64,000 nucleotides of DNA from a virus. The DNA is taken from positions 62,001 through 126,000 of the IMG/VR virus record IMGVR_UViG_3300047552_001097; one strand, written 5' to 3'. Shown piece after piece: positions 29,701 to 36,932 of this stretch (position 1 is its first letter; each line of letters begins with the position of its first letter). The notes under the pieces were generated by a model. The model searched no databases, was not told the DNA's origin, and was given only the letters and a program-made list of their open reading frames with translations. Made by a program: the position numbers and the translations under genes.

Positions 29701-32700
29701 TCTATGATTATATAGAGGGAGCTTCTCCTGATCAATCTAAGGTTAGAGCTTCAATGGGTAAGATGCAGGCTGTATTCAGGTCTTCTCTAGCAGATATATT
29801 TAGGTTAATAACAGGTAGAGATAAGAAGCTAATGAGTCCTAACCAACTTAATAATGTCTTTAGGTCAGCATCTGAGTATACAGGTATAGACTATAAAGTT
29901 CAATATGAGAAGTTATTAAAGACTAGACCAGACCTTATTAATTCTATTAATAGTAGTATTAATGGTTTCTCTCAATTAATGGTATTTGATAGCCCTAATG
30001 CTTTTATATCTATAGGGGTTATAGGAGGAGCATTTAGAAGAAGTGAGTATGGTAACATCTTAACTCCTTATATTCAGATTCAAGGTACAGGGGCTGATAT
30101 AAGTACAGCTTCCTACCAAATGGTCTCTAGGTTCTATTTCAACTCTGTTATAGGTGGAGCTAATAATCTCTACTTTGATATTATGAATGCTGTAAAGATA
30201 AGTAATCAGGCATTAAAAGCTGGTCAACCTATGTCTAAATTTATATCTAGACAGATAGCTATTAACCTTCTTAGTGTTACAGCTAAACAACAACCTCTAC
30301 AGAAGAGGAGGAAGGTCTCTATGTTAAATGAAGAGACTATATCAGCCCTATCTTCTGATAGCCTTCTAGGAGCCATATTAAAACATAGGGTTAATATTAC
30401 TAAGAACCTTAGCTATCAACCACCCCTCTCTTTAGCTACTAGACTTTTATTAAATAATGTAGAGACTAATCCTCAAATAGCTAATCCTGTACTTCTATAT
30501 TTACTTTCTCCTGATACTTTAAAGGAACTAGGTTTAAATATTGACTCTACTGTATTTGAGTTGTTATCTAAGGACCCCTTCTTCTTATTATCTAAGTCCT
30601 TTGTTATTAATGGTATTAACTCTTTTGCTCTTAATAGAGATGCTGTAGGTAATTACCTTAAAGGTATATTCTTCCCAGCTCAGATACCTATGGACCATCA
30701 AGATATATGGAAGGGTGGGGATTCCTCCTATATCTCCTCCTATTATCAACATGAAGGAGACATAGGCTTTGCTATTATGCAGGCTAGTAGAACCAATCCT
30801 ATCCTTCAATTATTAGGTAATTTAACTAGAGGAGTTCCTAGTTCTATTAAGGCCCTAGGAGCTGGAGTCATATTTGCTTCTTTATTAGGGGTTATAACCT
30901 TTAATCTAGGGAGAAAGGGTCTAGCTATAGAAGATAGAGCTTTATATAAGGAGATAAATGAATACTTTCTATCTGGATGGTTTAAACAAAGTAGAGAGGC
31001 AGAGGGGTTTGCATGGACCTTTAGAACCTCTTATCCCTTAGTAGGTAAGAAGGCTAGTCTAAAGGTTAGTGGAGAGAACTATTCTATTATCTATAAGGGG
31101 GCATACCAGTTTGTTATTAATAATAGGATAGGTAATAGTGTAGGTATAAGTAGACTATTAGCTAAAGTACAGGAGGACCTGTATGGAATAATTACTGAAT
31201 CCTTTGGGGCTGAATATGATGATAAAGGGGTGATGACTAAGAAAGGTACTAATCTAGCAGACTGGTTTTTATCTAGTAATAAACAAAAGGAGTTAATCCA
31301 GGCCATTGAGTCTATAGATAAACCTACTAAGGCTGATTCTTTAACCATCACTCATTTAGATGAGAATGGTAACTCTACGGATAAAGTCTTTACAGTAGAA
31401 ACAGATAAACCTATACTAGATAATCTTAATAACCTTAAACACTTTGAGGATTCATTAGGAGAATTAGATGAGGCTCAGTCCGCTCTATTAATTGAGTTTA
31501 GAAGTAAACAGACATCATTATATGAGAAATCACTTAGACCCTCTACTTTAGTAAAGAATATAACAGATGTTTTTATGAAGGATATGGAAGATTTAGTAGA
31601 TAGATACATAGACACCCTTATTGATAATAGGATAAGAGTTAATGAGAACTATCTATTAAATTTACCTCAATTAGATAATGAAACTAAATCTATAAGTGAA
31701 ATATTTGATTCATATCAAGACCCTAATAGTAGATATAAGGGGATAGTTAAATATGTAGATTCCTTTGGAGATGTAACTAGATGGACAGAAGTATCCTTTA
31801 TAACTATACTTAACCCTAATATGGGACTACAGGATATGATGGAAATTAGTTATCTATTAAAGAATAAGGATACAAGACCCGAGGGTTTAACTAGATTAGT
31901 AGCTGGAATGAGTGCAGAACAAAAAGCTCTTTATACTGTAAATATAGATGGGAAGGCTACTGTAGATATCCATAAGGCCCTTAAAGAACAAGCTAGGGTG
32001 GCCATTAGTGATGCTGTGGAGCAGTATATATCCCAGTTCCCAGGGTCAACAGAGGAAGCAAAGAAGGCTCTTCTAAAGCATTTCCAAGGTACTAATCCTA
32101 GACTAGATAATATGACTATAGAAGTTCTAGGGGGTTTAATTGGATTAAAGAAGGATAAAGATGCTTCCTTCTTTTCTTTACTTAGACATCATTGGGCTGG
32201 ATTAGGAACTACACCTACTGCTGATGTAACTAGAGGTCTCTCTACAACTATGAGACGTATGGTTAATTTTATTAGAGGTAAATCTTCTATACCAGATGCT
32301 GATGAGACAGGGGTAGTATCTACTACTAAGACAGACCCTTATCTAATCGGTAAGTCTAATAATAGTCCTATACCTATGGGGATAATGACTGAATCAGGAG
32401 ATGAGGTTATTAATAGAGTTCTAGTAGCTCAAGATATGGCTAGAGCTGATGTAGGATTTGGTAATAAGATAGGTAAGGGCTTTGGTATATTACTAGAGTT
32501 CTTAGGCTTTGGAGTAGATGTAGTAGAGGGTGTATCTACTATGGCCGCCTTCTCTAGATTAGGTCATGCTTATACATCTGAGACATATACAGAAGCTCAG
32601 ATTATGAATGAGGCTATGTACGCTGGTACTACCCTAGTTAACTCTGCTTTATCTATACTTATTCTAGGAGCTGCTTCTTATGCAGCTAATGTATTTGCAG

Positions 32701-33965
32701 CAGGGACTTTAGCTGCTTTTATAGCTCCATTGGTTATTATAGGTGTAGCTTCATTAGCAGGCTTTGCCTTTAATAAATGGGCTCCAGACTCTATTAAGAG
32801 TAAAGTTCATGGAGGGTTTAATAAACTATATGAAGGGGCAGCTAAGATGCTTAAAGGTGGTGGAGATTTCTTTAGAGATAAGTTTGGTAAAAGAGCTGCA
32901 TCAGCATTCTCTCATGCTGTAGGTGGCATAATGATGGGGGGAATGATAGTAGCATCTCTAGGTACTATCTCATCTATCAGTGCTTTAGTAGGGTTAGGTA
33001 CAGCTATATCTATGCCTGCTCTAGGCAGCTTCTTATTAGCAGGGGCAGCTATAGGTGGTGTAACAGCAGCAGCTATAGGGTTTCTTAATCCTGGTTTATT
33101 AGATAAAACTCTAGGTCCTATGGTAGAGTCCTTAAGTAATGTAAGGATAGGTAATGTTCCTTTAGGACGTTTATTTGTTATAAGACCAGACCAGTGGTTA
33201 TATGAGTTTATGAAGACAGGAGACCCTATAACTGGAGTAGATAAATATGGAGCTCCTATTAAAGCTATAACTGCTAATGATTTAATTAAACAAGATTATG
33301 CTGCTCAATTACTAGCTGCTGATGATTATACCGGCTCTAGTGCTGCTTCTTTATTTATCCACCAAGGGATGTATGGAACTTATAACACTAATAACTCAAT
33401 AGATAAATATGGAAAGGTAAGTATAATAAGGCCCCCTTCTATACTTTCTCCCTTTATTCAAAAGGAGATTAAATATAGAGGTCAACTCTTTAATCAATCT
33501 ATTGTAGGTAGATATGTATGGAATACTCTACTAGCTAATAGTTCTAACCAAAGGCATGTAAGAAAGGTTATGGAATCTCCTATACTTAAACCCTCTACTA
33601 ATGCTCTTAAACAAATAAGTATTGATGCAGCTAGACATGCACAAGTAAAACAGTTCCAATCTAAGTCTGTGACCTTATTATCTAAGTCCTTTACTATCAG
33701 AAATATACCTATACTAGCCTCTATAATTGATAAGTTTAATGATGCTAAAGCTAAGTTACAGGCTAAGATAGCTTACGCTAAATTACCCATCAGGGCTATA
33801 TTTAGATTAGATAATATAACAAGTTCTGATAGAGAATATAAAAAGGATTTAAGATTAGCTCCAATGGAAGTAGCAGCTATTGTAGATGGTAATATTATAA
33901 GGAAGGTTACAACCTCTGAATCAGAGATTAAAGAGGAAGTTTTTAATAATATTAATTACAGTTAA
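20793..33965 (+). CDS. Giant virion-type protein (4390 aa) with phospholipase-D-like motif
   Basis: One 13.2-kb frame encodes 4390 residues. It starts with a hydrophobic segment (about 27-50), then a Pro/Ser/Thr/Asn-rich disordered linker (about 110-250). Many Gly/Ala-rich hydrophobic stretches follow along the length; the longest runs are near residues 3950-4000 and 4030-4100. A phospholipase-D-type segment lies near 1210-1320: a strand WISAPY, then HAKLLADD and TSHN, which fit the HxK(x)4D and downstream Asn pattern with slightly altered spacing. Only one such motif is obvious, so dimerisation would be needed for activity. Two roles fit: a tape-measure protein threaded through the tail, or an ejected internal protein that crosses membranes. 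I saw no HExxH or DxDGD motif. The gene itself is certain and its function is not. Confidence 0.8.
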   Translation: MSSSSLDRSLNSRYNEESSLSKALRDPVSIALAGTAAMGGVLGSINFFNKVRDDYYHPFTSFLRDRLNADITLEVPYDYYDEPSASRSENTTRKTNNLTEIDLTPTPSSSGDVPETNIFIRINNWMTERRQERMNQRYGSSNPAPNTSSTPSRPTSNTNTPAPKPSIPQPITPPPTNPSYSIPDPWLDTSTSNTPPTRPSIVPASVNSPSTPVNKTVLPSNSGVSINPPSISRAAPSVQVNNVIPNKRPLNLNSLPPSNKVMGSIGIAALSYIGLGVLLRGPDYLSYTSSGFTSFLGGLTTNNPYKDVILPGGHRVIPSLSNRTLMSNSRSDTFIDGYKVMDISIPSGADSKNKSIETNYLPEVLAATIGISFGVGVDVGMSKLSKSMANRSNTFRHVFDRDRTGTFSKNFSPLLLGAIAGAAISDNSIEDKVQGTYLGAMGGGFIGFLGMKEEIGPMLNKRLGLGLMGGALGLLIGSKISASKESNKVTSYSINKGGELRVTYDNLQELIKEDKATLPYDFYKHPEANKLVEAYLISNQRGFRGIEDTGNYADRHLIYQVNKDKHGYNTQIGKLNIKLDITVPSYSKEEGFIRVSQEEVRKKYSIKDTDSIDRANGLFNAYQIGLFIPSMTFFTIGTIAEVKNKPGVKKIVDFITNYTDKVKYLWPGERAIGEGIQEIGQGSTAFLTRGYSRGLNRGIRKLGEGIKYKVIGESLSLAKKTFIYAIPVSIISSMFGNIDRDNNQNIEVYSKEVSHYEAIETIMPKATGNKNIDSRVNLQTYMEEGTAYKLGDVIIYDSGTIGQGLRNFLETAPDKSVKALLYKLGHEQGLQEVISRKAAIGGIGISGGDNIDTFSFWDEIGKGFQGEGSWAQVFSYPLRASKHESLGAGIASITSPIVGGLYNNLATNLGFDPIYNYKFDKDVYSPLAHSLNTLTYGGLGAAIGIGIHSYVGGAGRIPMRGKGRFVGGLIGGLIGVALGATQPTYIDSGFYDSLSKQTQLSFGVFKESSAHKALTKKDSSIGDLVLGAGLTAGLPALVGVALPMKGRVNRGIFLGIVGYTTGMIISTMTGNGVLPSTLPMSRRFLTNEYDLSNQTFSVLPGARRGSGKQQLSHIHSKTLWSREEVFISTGNLDSVWKNIYGDESQFNIAVRVKGDTAKKLIPQLDILHEFMKKATPDSNLSSIVDQIPDLILGGQGSKSNEKILEFIQSAKGDLWISAPYLAGLSRDVRPLVEAIKALEAKGQNVHLIAQNPRGVSAGGQPEMSIALQRELLASGIDVYTTPYTNTTLTHAKLLADDVKTFITSHNLFSGNSMNKVVEVGIVLEGEEYAKATKQAALRFMIKNNFSNIKDSPQFSPEVSKGFRGVERVKALDINPQFAGLFDHHSGYLLLNSQMGASFFYSRALYNNLQRQAGFYHRIIDEEFGPATSLFKIAYLAHINKNTNTPLSTDLSYIPYFVSQYDKELQTQGVGGVFNEFVSMRLGMGRMYKDEYGFIGSIAGSIGAILDRTYLFFQGGNIVGVHSNYDDVDNKDMKYKNRMFQEGTFEALFTYLAVTAESAVASIALYISLGEPINLLIGEGFKTSTENFIRDAIKEEDFLSPSSRLKRASNLGLYDSQSSIQARLSLFSSITSGEEYFSVSNFKLTPYHVSNFFLRERSYHLQREVLEPFLLEKINPYERFERSQQGFRAVINKFIEEIRTPPEIRLVASESNLETISKLVKQQKEISEHLSSIGVNKKLVDVIISEAIGYKEVRSQLASALNLDPNASLDEIVNTLKGFNSSSYLDGVLPSIQTRNKLGTYTYTEEGKLISGVNLEIGNVGVERATRIARAVQDILDEIPLNPIHWKVFNSNSVASLLGVKEGGYQRVVNRTNFTVISKVATIGDILSFTDLTQTMSEIMFGKGGISAFIAANEIYSTEIDKSIARHSVDRIHTIWNMTAGAAYRASSRAWSRYKLVMGLPFQTGLMKASESLKAMEFNLFNKIGDDGLRGITWGDDAAIISKRIEDLTKEAKAIWEQSIQSGEYERISKYVSSLDQRGFIAEYIAEQLQPHVDPLARRINYIDESVVSALHQVDEVHQALSNNPRMAGTFLMEMQEHLRKETMDMFVTATMSGSNLQKRLIKLRPGDPYGLASKKKMASVAMSLLGIGTIFLEQLFTNTQGVSIFTQVATALTFSRYSDKESGVSTTFTNSAFLPGSGVSRYITNIGVNIGVLGLSHIIGSSILRAQALDYTFDNDLLYRHIDETRGASINIRLKHLDANGDEVIELVSDLIDDWKTEGVESGADLIKRLKGLVNEGYSLQYAVTKGASTKYLSAFVEGKYLKTRAIRFVGNTWFNTAVTYAVLTMAIKGVKGGIASTLNTLRDTTGTIDPILFGGIGMGIGAIKGGFRGGLAGLAVGVFSSFIMNSLGVKLLNIGGKGVKVDNLETGILSELSNFRHYVMANLGDASRAELMAALWSRNMESAYSILYKEPSGTTSNVLAKQITFPVFQFFFTSKVIGEQINNEGIITNPGQIYYSTGIQGPPISGISFSFGLPFKIVKGKGVFGTGIAYNEEANVMDYIHSVSYTSLYLGANSLALGTLYKVSNSLKSKSAIKEVGVLEMLAKMSKGTAQLVDDVLMTPVEFGYRVVTSLATVDIRNAFSVAYKEQDKAAQLGTLRKPVGGIGALALKTLLGLYIGGQIGSLYQGIVSKDTIEYQDKVSSAIDVGALIGGGLAVGHHFIYPKIYPHIQGKLFKYNSLPRLPRYIPALAIGIGVGTLMANSSYGLSSGMDFHEDELSFTKYAITAVGYGTVLGTVAYKVGNIGLTMADTLQKYVDLDSRLEMATVKSTTGSGLNRMVNKAKKFYYSLFIDNAQKEAQMVVDTIKHNQQEIDVRYNQVKGVKGETVADTLPDGYARKAVELIDNNTDVKFLIHSSENKEILNNINKAKGSFLESRFHKRIFPHRVKRTVGGMIALGIGLSILMGGNEGQFYDYIEGASPDQSKVRASMGKMQAVFRSSLADIFRLITGRDKKLMSPNQLNNVFRSASEYTGIDYKVQYEKLLKTRPDLINSINSSINGFSQLMVFDSPNAFISIGVIGGAFRRSEYGNILTPYIQIQGTGADISTASYQMVSRFYFNSVIGGANNLYFDIMNAVKISNQALKAGQPMSKFISRQIAINLLSVTAKQQPLQKRRKVSMLNEETISALSSDSLLGAILKHRVNITKNLSYQPPLSLATRLLLNNVETNPQIANPVLLYLLSPDTLKELGLNIDSTVFELLSKDPFFLLSKSFVINGINSFALNRDAVGNYLKGIFFPAQIPMDHQDIWKGGDSSYISSYYQHEGDIGFAIMQASRTNPILQLLGNLTRGVPSSIKALGAGVIFASLLGVITFNLGRKGLAIEDRALYKEINEYFLSGWFKQSREAEGFAWTFRTSYPLVGKKASLKVSGENYSIIYKGAYQFVINNRIGNSVGISRLLAKVQEDLYGIITESFGAEYDDKGVMTKKGTNLADWFLSSNKQKELIQAIESIDKPTKADSLTITHLDENGNSTDKVFTVETDKPILDNLNNLKHFEDSLGELDEAQSALLIEFRSKQTSLYEKSLRPSTLVKNITDVFMKDMEDLVDRYIDTLIDNRIRVNENYLLNLPQLDNETKSISEIFDSYQDPNSRYKGIVKYVDSFGDVTRWTEVSFITILNPNMGLQDMMEISYLLKNKDTRPEGLTRLVAGMSAEQKALYTVNIDGKATVDIHKALKEQARVAISDAVEQYISQFPGSTEEAKKALLKHFQGTNPRLDNMTIEVLGGLIGLKKDKDASFFSLLRHHWAGLGTTPTADVTRGLSTTMRRMVNFIRGKSSIPDADETGVVSTTKTDPYLIGKSNNSPIPMGIMTESGDEVINRVLVAQDMARADVGFGNKIGKGFGILLEFLGFGVDVVEGVSTMAAFSRLGHAYTSETYTEAQIMNEAMYAGTTLVNSALSILILGAASYAANVFAAGTLAAFIAPLVIIGVASLAGFAFNKWAPDSIKSKVHGGFNKLYEGAAKMLKGGGDFFRDKFGKRAASAFSHAVGGIMMGGMIVASLGTISSISALVGLGTAISMPALGSFLLAGAAIGGVTAAAIGFLNPGLLDKTLGPMVESLSNVRIGNVPLGRLFVIRPDQWLYEFMKTGDPITGVDKYGAPIKAITANDLIKQDYAAQLLAADDYTGSSAASLFIHQGMYGTYNTNNSIDKYGKVSIIRPPSILSPFIQKEIKYRGQLFNQSIVGRYVWNTLLANSSNQRHVRKVMESPILKPSTNALKQISIDAARHAQVKQFQSKSVTLLSKSFTIRNIPILASIIDKFNDAKAKLQAKIAYAKLPIRAIFRLDNITSSDREYKKDLRLAPMEVAAIVDGNIIRKVTTSESEIKEEVFNNINYS

Positions 33966-33970
33966 TTTAT

Positions 33971-34663
33971 ATGAATGAAGAATTAAAAACTCTTTTAATT
34001 GGTTTAAATAAATCAATAGAGAATATAGAAGAGGCTATAGAGTTTAAGAATAGTAAAGAAAGAATCATAGAAGAACTAGAGGTTATGAGAGGTTTAGTAG
34101 AGGTAATAGATAATAATAATTCCTCTATTGTCCCTTTATCTGTATCTAATAAAGTAGACTCTTATAATCTAGGAGCTATGGTAGTTAATATGGCTAATAG
34201 TGGATTTACTCATATGGATATAGCTGAAGAATGCTCTAAGGAATGTGGTGTAGATTTTAATATTAGAGAAGTGAGTGATTGGTTAAATAACTATGTCTCT
34301 CTAAGTAGTAGTAAAAAAAGTAAGGTTCTTAGAGGTTCTGTATTTGATTCTAGAAATAGATTAGAGGAACTATCTTTACTTCTTTATTCTCTATTAGATA
34401 CTATTAATGAAAAGGATGATAGTTTATTTAAATATAATAAGATTACTAAAGAAGAGGTCTACCTACAAGTAATAAAAGAGATAAGACAGCTTACTAAACA
34501 AGCAACAGACCTAATAGAAAAAATAGATGATAGGTCTAGGATACAAGAGTTTCAGAATACAGTTATTGAGTGTTTACAAAGAGAGGCTCCATTAGTAGCT
34601 TCTAAGGTTATTAAGAGTCTAAGAGAACAACAGACTATACAACAACTAGCAGGTCTTAAATAA
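33971..34663 (+). CDS. HTH and coiled-coil protein; small-terminase candidate
   Basis: The 230-residue protein has a charged N-terminal helix region (1-45) and a segment at about 63-106 whose helix-turn-helix pattern (NMANSGFTHMDIAEECS followed by REVSDWLNNY) fits DNA binding. A C-terminal region that looks coiled-coil (110-225) ends the protein. Small terminase subunits share this order of HTH, oligomerisation helices and tail, and often recognise the packaging site. The terminase large subunit is 15 kb away, so this is only an inference. It lies 5 bases after the giant gene in the same operon. Confidence 0.5.
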   Translation: MNEELKTLLIGLNKSIENIEEAIEFKNSKERIIEELEVMRGLVEVIDNNNSSIVPLSVSNKVDSYNLGAMVVNMANSGFTHMDIAEECSKECGVDFNIREVSDWLNNYVSLSSSKKSKVLRGSVFDSRNRLEELSLLLYSLLDTINEKDDSLFKYNKITKEEVYLQVIKEIRQLTKQATDLIEKIDDRSRIQEFQNTVIECLQREAPLVASKVIKSLREQQTIQQLAGLK

Positions 34664-34679
34664 ATTAATATACTTAAAT

Positions 34680-35039
34680 ATGTCAAAAGCTCATAAAGGA
34701 AGAGAAACTGTTTATGTATATCTAGCTCATAATTTTCCTTGGAAAGAAAGTCTAGTTCTAGATGGTGAAGTTTATGTATATGAAGAGGTTCTAGAAGCTA
34801 TATCTAAATTAAAAAGGAATGACCCCCTCTCTCATAAAATACTGGCTTATAGATGGTTGACTACTAGAACTAGAGCAGATATATCTGCTGGCTTATTTAT
34901 GGATAGTTCCACTCTTAAGAGAATGTGGGACTATGCTATTGATATATTAGTTAATTATCTTAGACATAAACATAATAGAGAAGGGAATATAGCCCCTTTA
35001 CTAGAACCTATTGACCTTATATATAAGATTAAGAGCTAA
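34680..35039 (+). CDS. Sigma-region-4-like HTH regulator
   Basis: This 119-residue protein carries a C-terminal segment (about residues 46-90) in which DPLSHKIL, then a short turn, then DSSTLKRMWDYAIDIL fit the layout of sigma-70 region 4 and of RinA/ArpU-type phage late regulators: two helices that recognise DNA, with a following amphipathic helix. Such proteins switch on late genes. It is the last gene of the late operon and overlaps the convergent nuclease gene by 11 bases. It could instead bind DNA during packaging. Confidence 0.6.
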   Translation: MSKAHKGRETVYVYLAHNFPWKESLVLDGEVYVYEEVLEAISKLKRNDPLSHKILAYRWLTTRTRADISAGLFMDSSTLKRMWDYAIDILVNYLRHKHNREGNIAPLLEPIDLIYKIKS

Positions 35040-36093
35040 AGGTAAAAGAGGAACTAATATCTCCCCAACATAACTTTAAATAAGGACAAGGAGCTCCATA
35101 CATTGATAAACAAGGACTATAGGGCTCTGGAGTATGTTTATAAAATAACTCCTGTTCTATTATTTTATGGTTATCAAATAGGCATTTAACTATCTGTTTA
35201 ATATGATTATCTGAAGGAGTCTTTATAACTACTAGATTCCCAGAGCTTAGATTATTTATTCCTATATAACCTACATCCTCTTTATTTAACTTCTTATATG
35301 CCCAGGCATAGGCACATAGTTGTACATTATGATAAACATCCTGTTGAGTAAAGTCCTTACTACTAGTTTTATGGTCTATAATTACTACCTTATTATCCTT
35401 GTCTCTACCTATTAAATCTATATAACCCATAAAATAGATATCTCCTTTTTTTCTATAACTATTAGGTAAGAGTAAAGGATTAACTATTTCATTACCATCT
35501 CTACTAGAGATTGGATACTCTATGGCTTCTATAGTTTTAATAATACTAGGGTGTTTATACCTTTTAACTATTTGATATCCCTCTATATAAGCATCTACTA
35601 TAGTCTTATCTTTTTTAGAGGTAGGAGGAAAACATTGGTCTAATGTATATTTATATGTCTCTAAACCTAAATCTTTATATAACTTCTTCCACTTGGAAGT
35701 TAACTCTGGATGCCTAGTTATATCTCCATTCTGCTTTCTTATAGAGTCCTCTTCATTATATTCAATAGAGGCTTTAATGTATAACTGCTCCACTTCTTCT
35801 AGATAAGAATTTAATAACTCATAGTTATAGTTCTTTAGTTTATAACTATCTAGTACCTCTTTCCCAGTCTGATGGTAATAATCTAAAGGTTTAAACCTCT
35901 TAGAGTATTCACTATAAGCTAACTCTAGACAATTATGTACCAGTGTTCCTACTAAGGCCCCATAACTTATACTCTCCTCTACAACTACTTTTTCTACGTA
36001 TTTCTTCTTATAATATTCCCCACATAGAGATAATGTCTTTAATTTACTTACACTATAATGCTTAAAATCATTAGGTATATTTATCCTATTCAT
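35029..36093 (-). CDS. PD-(D/E)XK nuclease, RecB/Cas4-like, with putative Fe-S cysteines
   Basis: The 354-residue protein matches the RecB/Cas4 nuclease superfamily. A GTLVH segment near 48-53 supplies the first conserved histidine region, GYIDL and IIDHKTSS (about 220-245) provide the metal-binding D and D-x-K, and QLCAYAWAY gives the conserved Gln-helix. One cysteine near the N-terminus (C24) and three near the C-terminus (C328, C336, C342) match the four-cysteine pattern that holds a 4Fe-4S cluster in AddB and Cas4 proteins, although the spacing is wider. A DNA end-processing role in replication or recombination is likely. The start codon lies inside a perfect 20-bp inverted repeat. It is the last gene of the leftward operon. 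Confidence 0.85.
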   Translation of the reverse strand: MNRINIPNDFKHYSVSKLKTLSLCGEYYKKKYVEKVVVEESISYGALVGTLVHNCLELAYSEYSKRFKPLDYYHQTGKEVLDSYKLKNYNYELLNSYLEEVEQLYIKASIEYNEEDSIRKQNGDITRHPELTSKWKKLYKDLGLETYKYTLDQCFPPTSKKDKTIVDAYIEGYQIVKRYKHPSIIKTIEAIEYPISSRDGNEIVNPLLLPNSYRKKGDIYFMGYIDLIGRDKDNKVVIIDHKTSSKDFTQQDVYHNVQLCAYAWAYKKLNKEDVGYIGINNLSSGNLVVIKTPSDNHIKQIVKCLFDNHKIIEQELFYKHTPEPYSPCLSMYGAPCPYLKLCWGDISSSFTFSS

Positions 36094-36148
36094 AATATAA
36101 ATTTATATTTATTATTAATAATATAACAATAAATTTATATTATGAATA
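36087..36148. repeat. Perfect 20-bp inverted repeat with nested palindrome
   Basis: The arms 36087-36106 and 36129-36148 are exact reverse complements around a 22-base spacer that itself contains a perfect 14-base palindrome (36110-36123). The sequence is nearly all A and T, with a single G:C pair per arm. It lies between two leftward genes and includes the start codon of the nuclease gene (36091-36093), so an RNA hairpin could hide that start. As DNA it could be a protein-binding operator or an AT-rich origin element. Confidence 0.75.
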
Positions 36149-36153
36149 TAAGA

Positions 36154-36456
36154 TTAAGGTAGTTCTATAATAAAACCTTTAGGTAATTCTTTTAAACCTA
36201 GTTCCTTAGCTATAGCTTCTTTATCTAGCCATTCATCTAACTCATTAGCATCATTATTTATATGTTTTTTAACTACATCAATAATATCTGGATGAATATA
36301 AAGACCCCACCAATAGGGTACATCCATTAAGTAATCTTCTATAGCTATATATCTATATTCCTTTAGTAGTGTTTTTAAGGTGTTAGTAGCATAGAAGGCA
36401 GTGGCCTGAGCTTCATTTAATAGATAGCCCTGAGAGTAACTAGTAGGTTTAATCAT
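36154..36456 (-). CDS. Hypothetical protein, 100 aa
   Basis: This 100-residue protein starts with a 4-base ATGA overlap to the RuvC-like gene upstream and ends just before the inverted repeat. It is mainly helical, with an acidic C-terminal half and an aromatic PYWWGLY patch near residue 50. No motif is recognised. Tight coupling inside the replication operon suggests a DNA-metabolism accessory role. Confidence 0.6.
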   Translation of the reverse strand: MIKPTSYSQGYLLNEAQATAFYATNTLKTLLKEYRYIAIEDYLMDVPYWWGLYIHPDIIDVVKKHINNDANELDEWLDKEAIAKELGLKELPKGFIIELP

Positions 36457-36932
36457 AAGTTATTCATATACCAAATATACATAGCAATAGAATCAGTTAA
36501 TCCATCAAGTAGTCTCCCTCTCTTAGTAATAATATTAAGATTAGGGAACAATCTTTTACATAAAGAGGCAGCTTTTAGTTTAGTAGATTTATGTTTAGAA
36601 GTTAAACTAGAGAACTCTATACTTATTTCCTCTTTCTTTATAATAGATTGCCATACTTGAGGTCTAACTATAATATAAGGAATAGATAAGGTTTCTAGAA
36701 CTCCAATCCAATATCCATAAGATTTAGCTATATTAAATGTACTTTTAACATGTTGTCCTATCCTACAGCTCTGTTCCTCTAATATAGCTTGTTTTATATT
36801 AAGCTCCTTTATCTTAAGGATTAGACTATTATCTTCAGGGGTAGGTAAGTAGTACATAACTTCTAATTTCTCGGAGTTTCCTAGGCAGATACCCCCTTTA
36901 AGTCCTACATCTATAGTTAATATGTAACTCAT
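36453..36932 (-). CDS. RuvC-like Holliday junction resolvase
   Basis: The 159-residue protein has the RNase H-like RuvC fold signature. The first strand LTIDVG carries D8, the second acidic site is at ILEEQ (E52/E53), and the C-terminal helix carries DGLTDSIAMY (D143, D147). Size and motif order fit bacterial RuvC and phage relatives, which cut four-way DNA junctions left by recombination and replication before packaging. Both flanking genes overlap it by 4 bases (ATGA type), so it is part of a translationally coupled set. Confidence 0.85.
   Translation of the reverse strand: MSYILTIDVGLKGGICLGNSEKLEVMYYLPTPEDNSLILKIKELNIKQAILEEQSCRIGQHVKSTFNIAKSYGYWIGVLETLSIPYIIVRPQVWQSIIKKEEISIEFSSLTSKHKSTKLKAASLCKRLFPNLNIITKRGRLLDGLTDSIAMYIWYMNNL

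Noticed and set aside
20793-33965. Virion RNA polymerase of the crAss-like type in the giant gene
   Set aside because: I did not find a DxDGD-type active site in the protein, so size alone is not enough.
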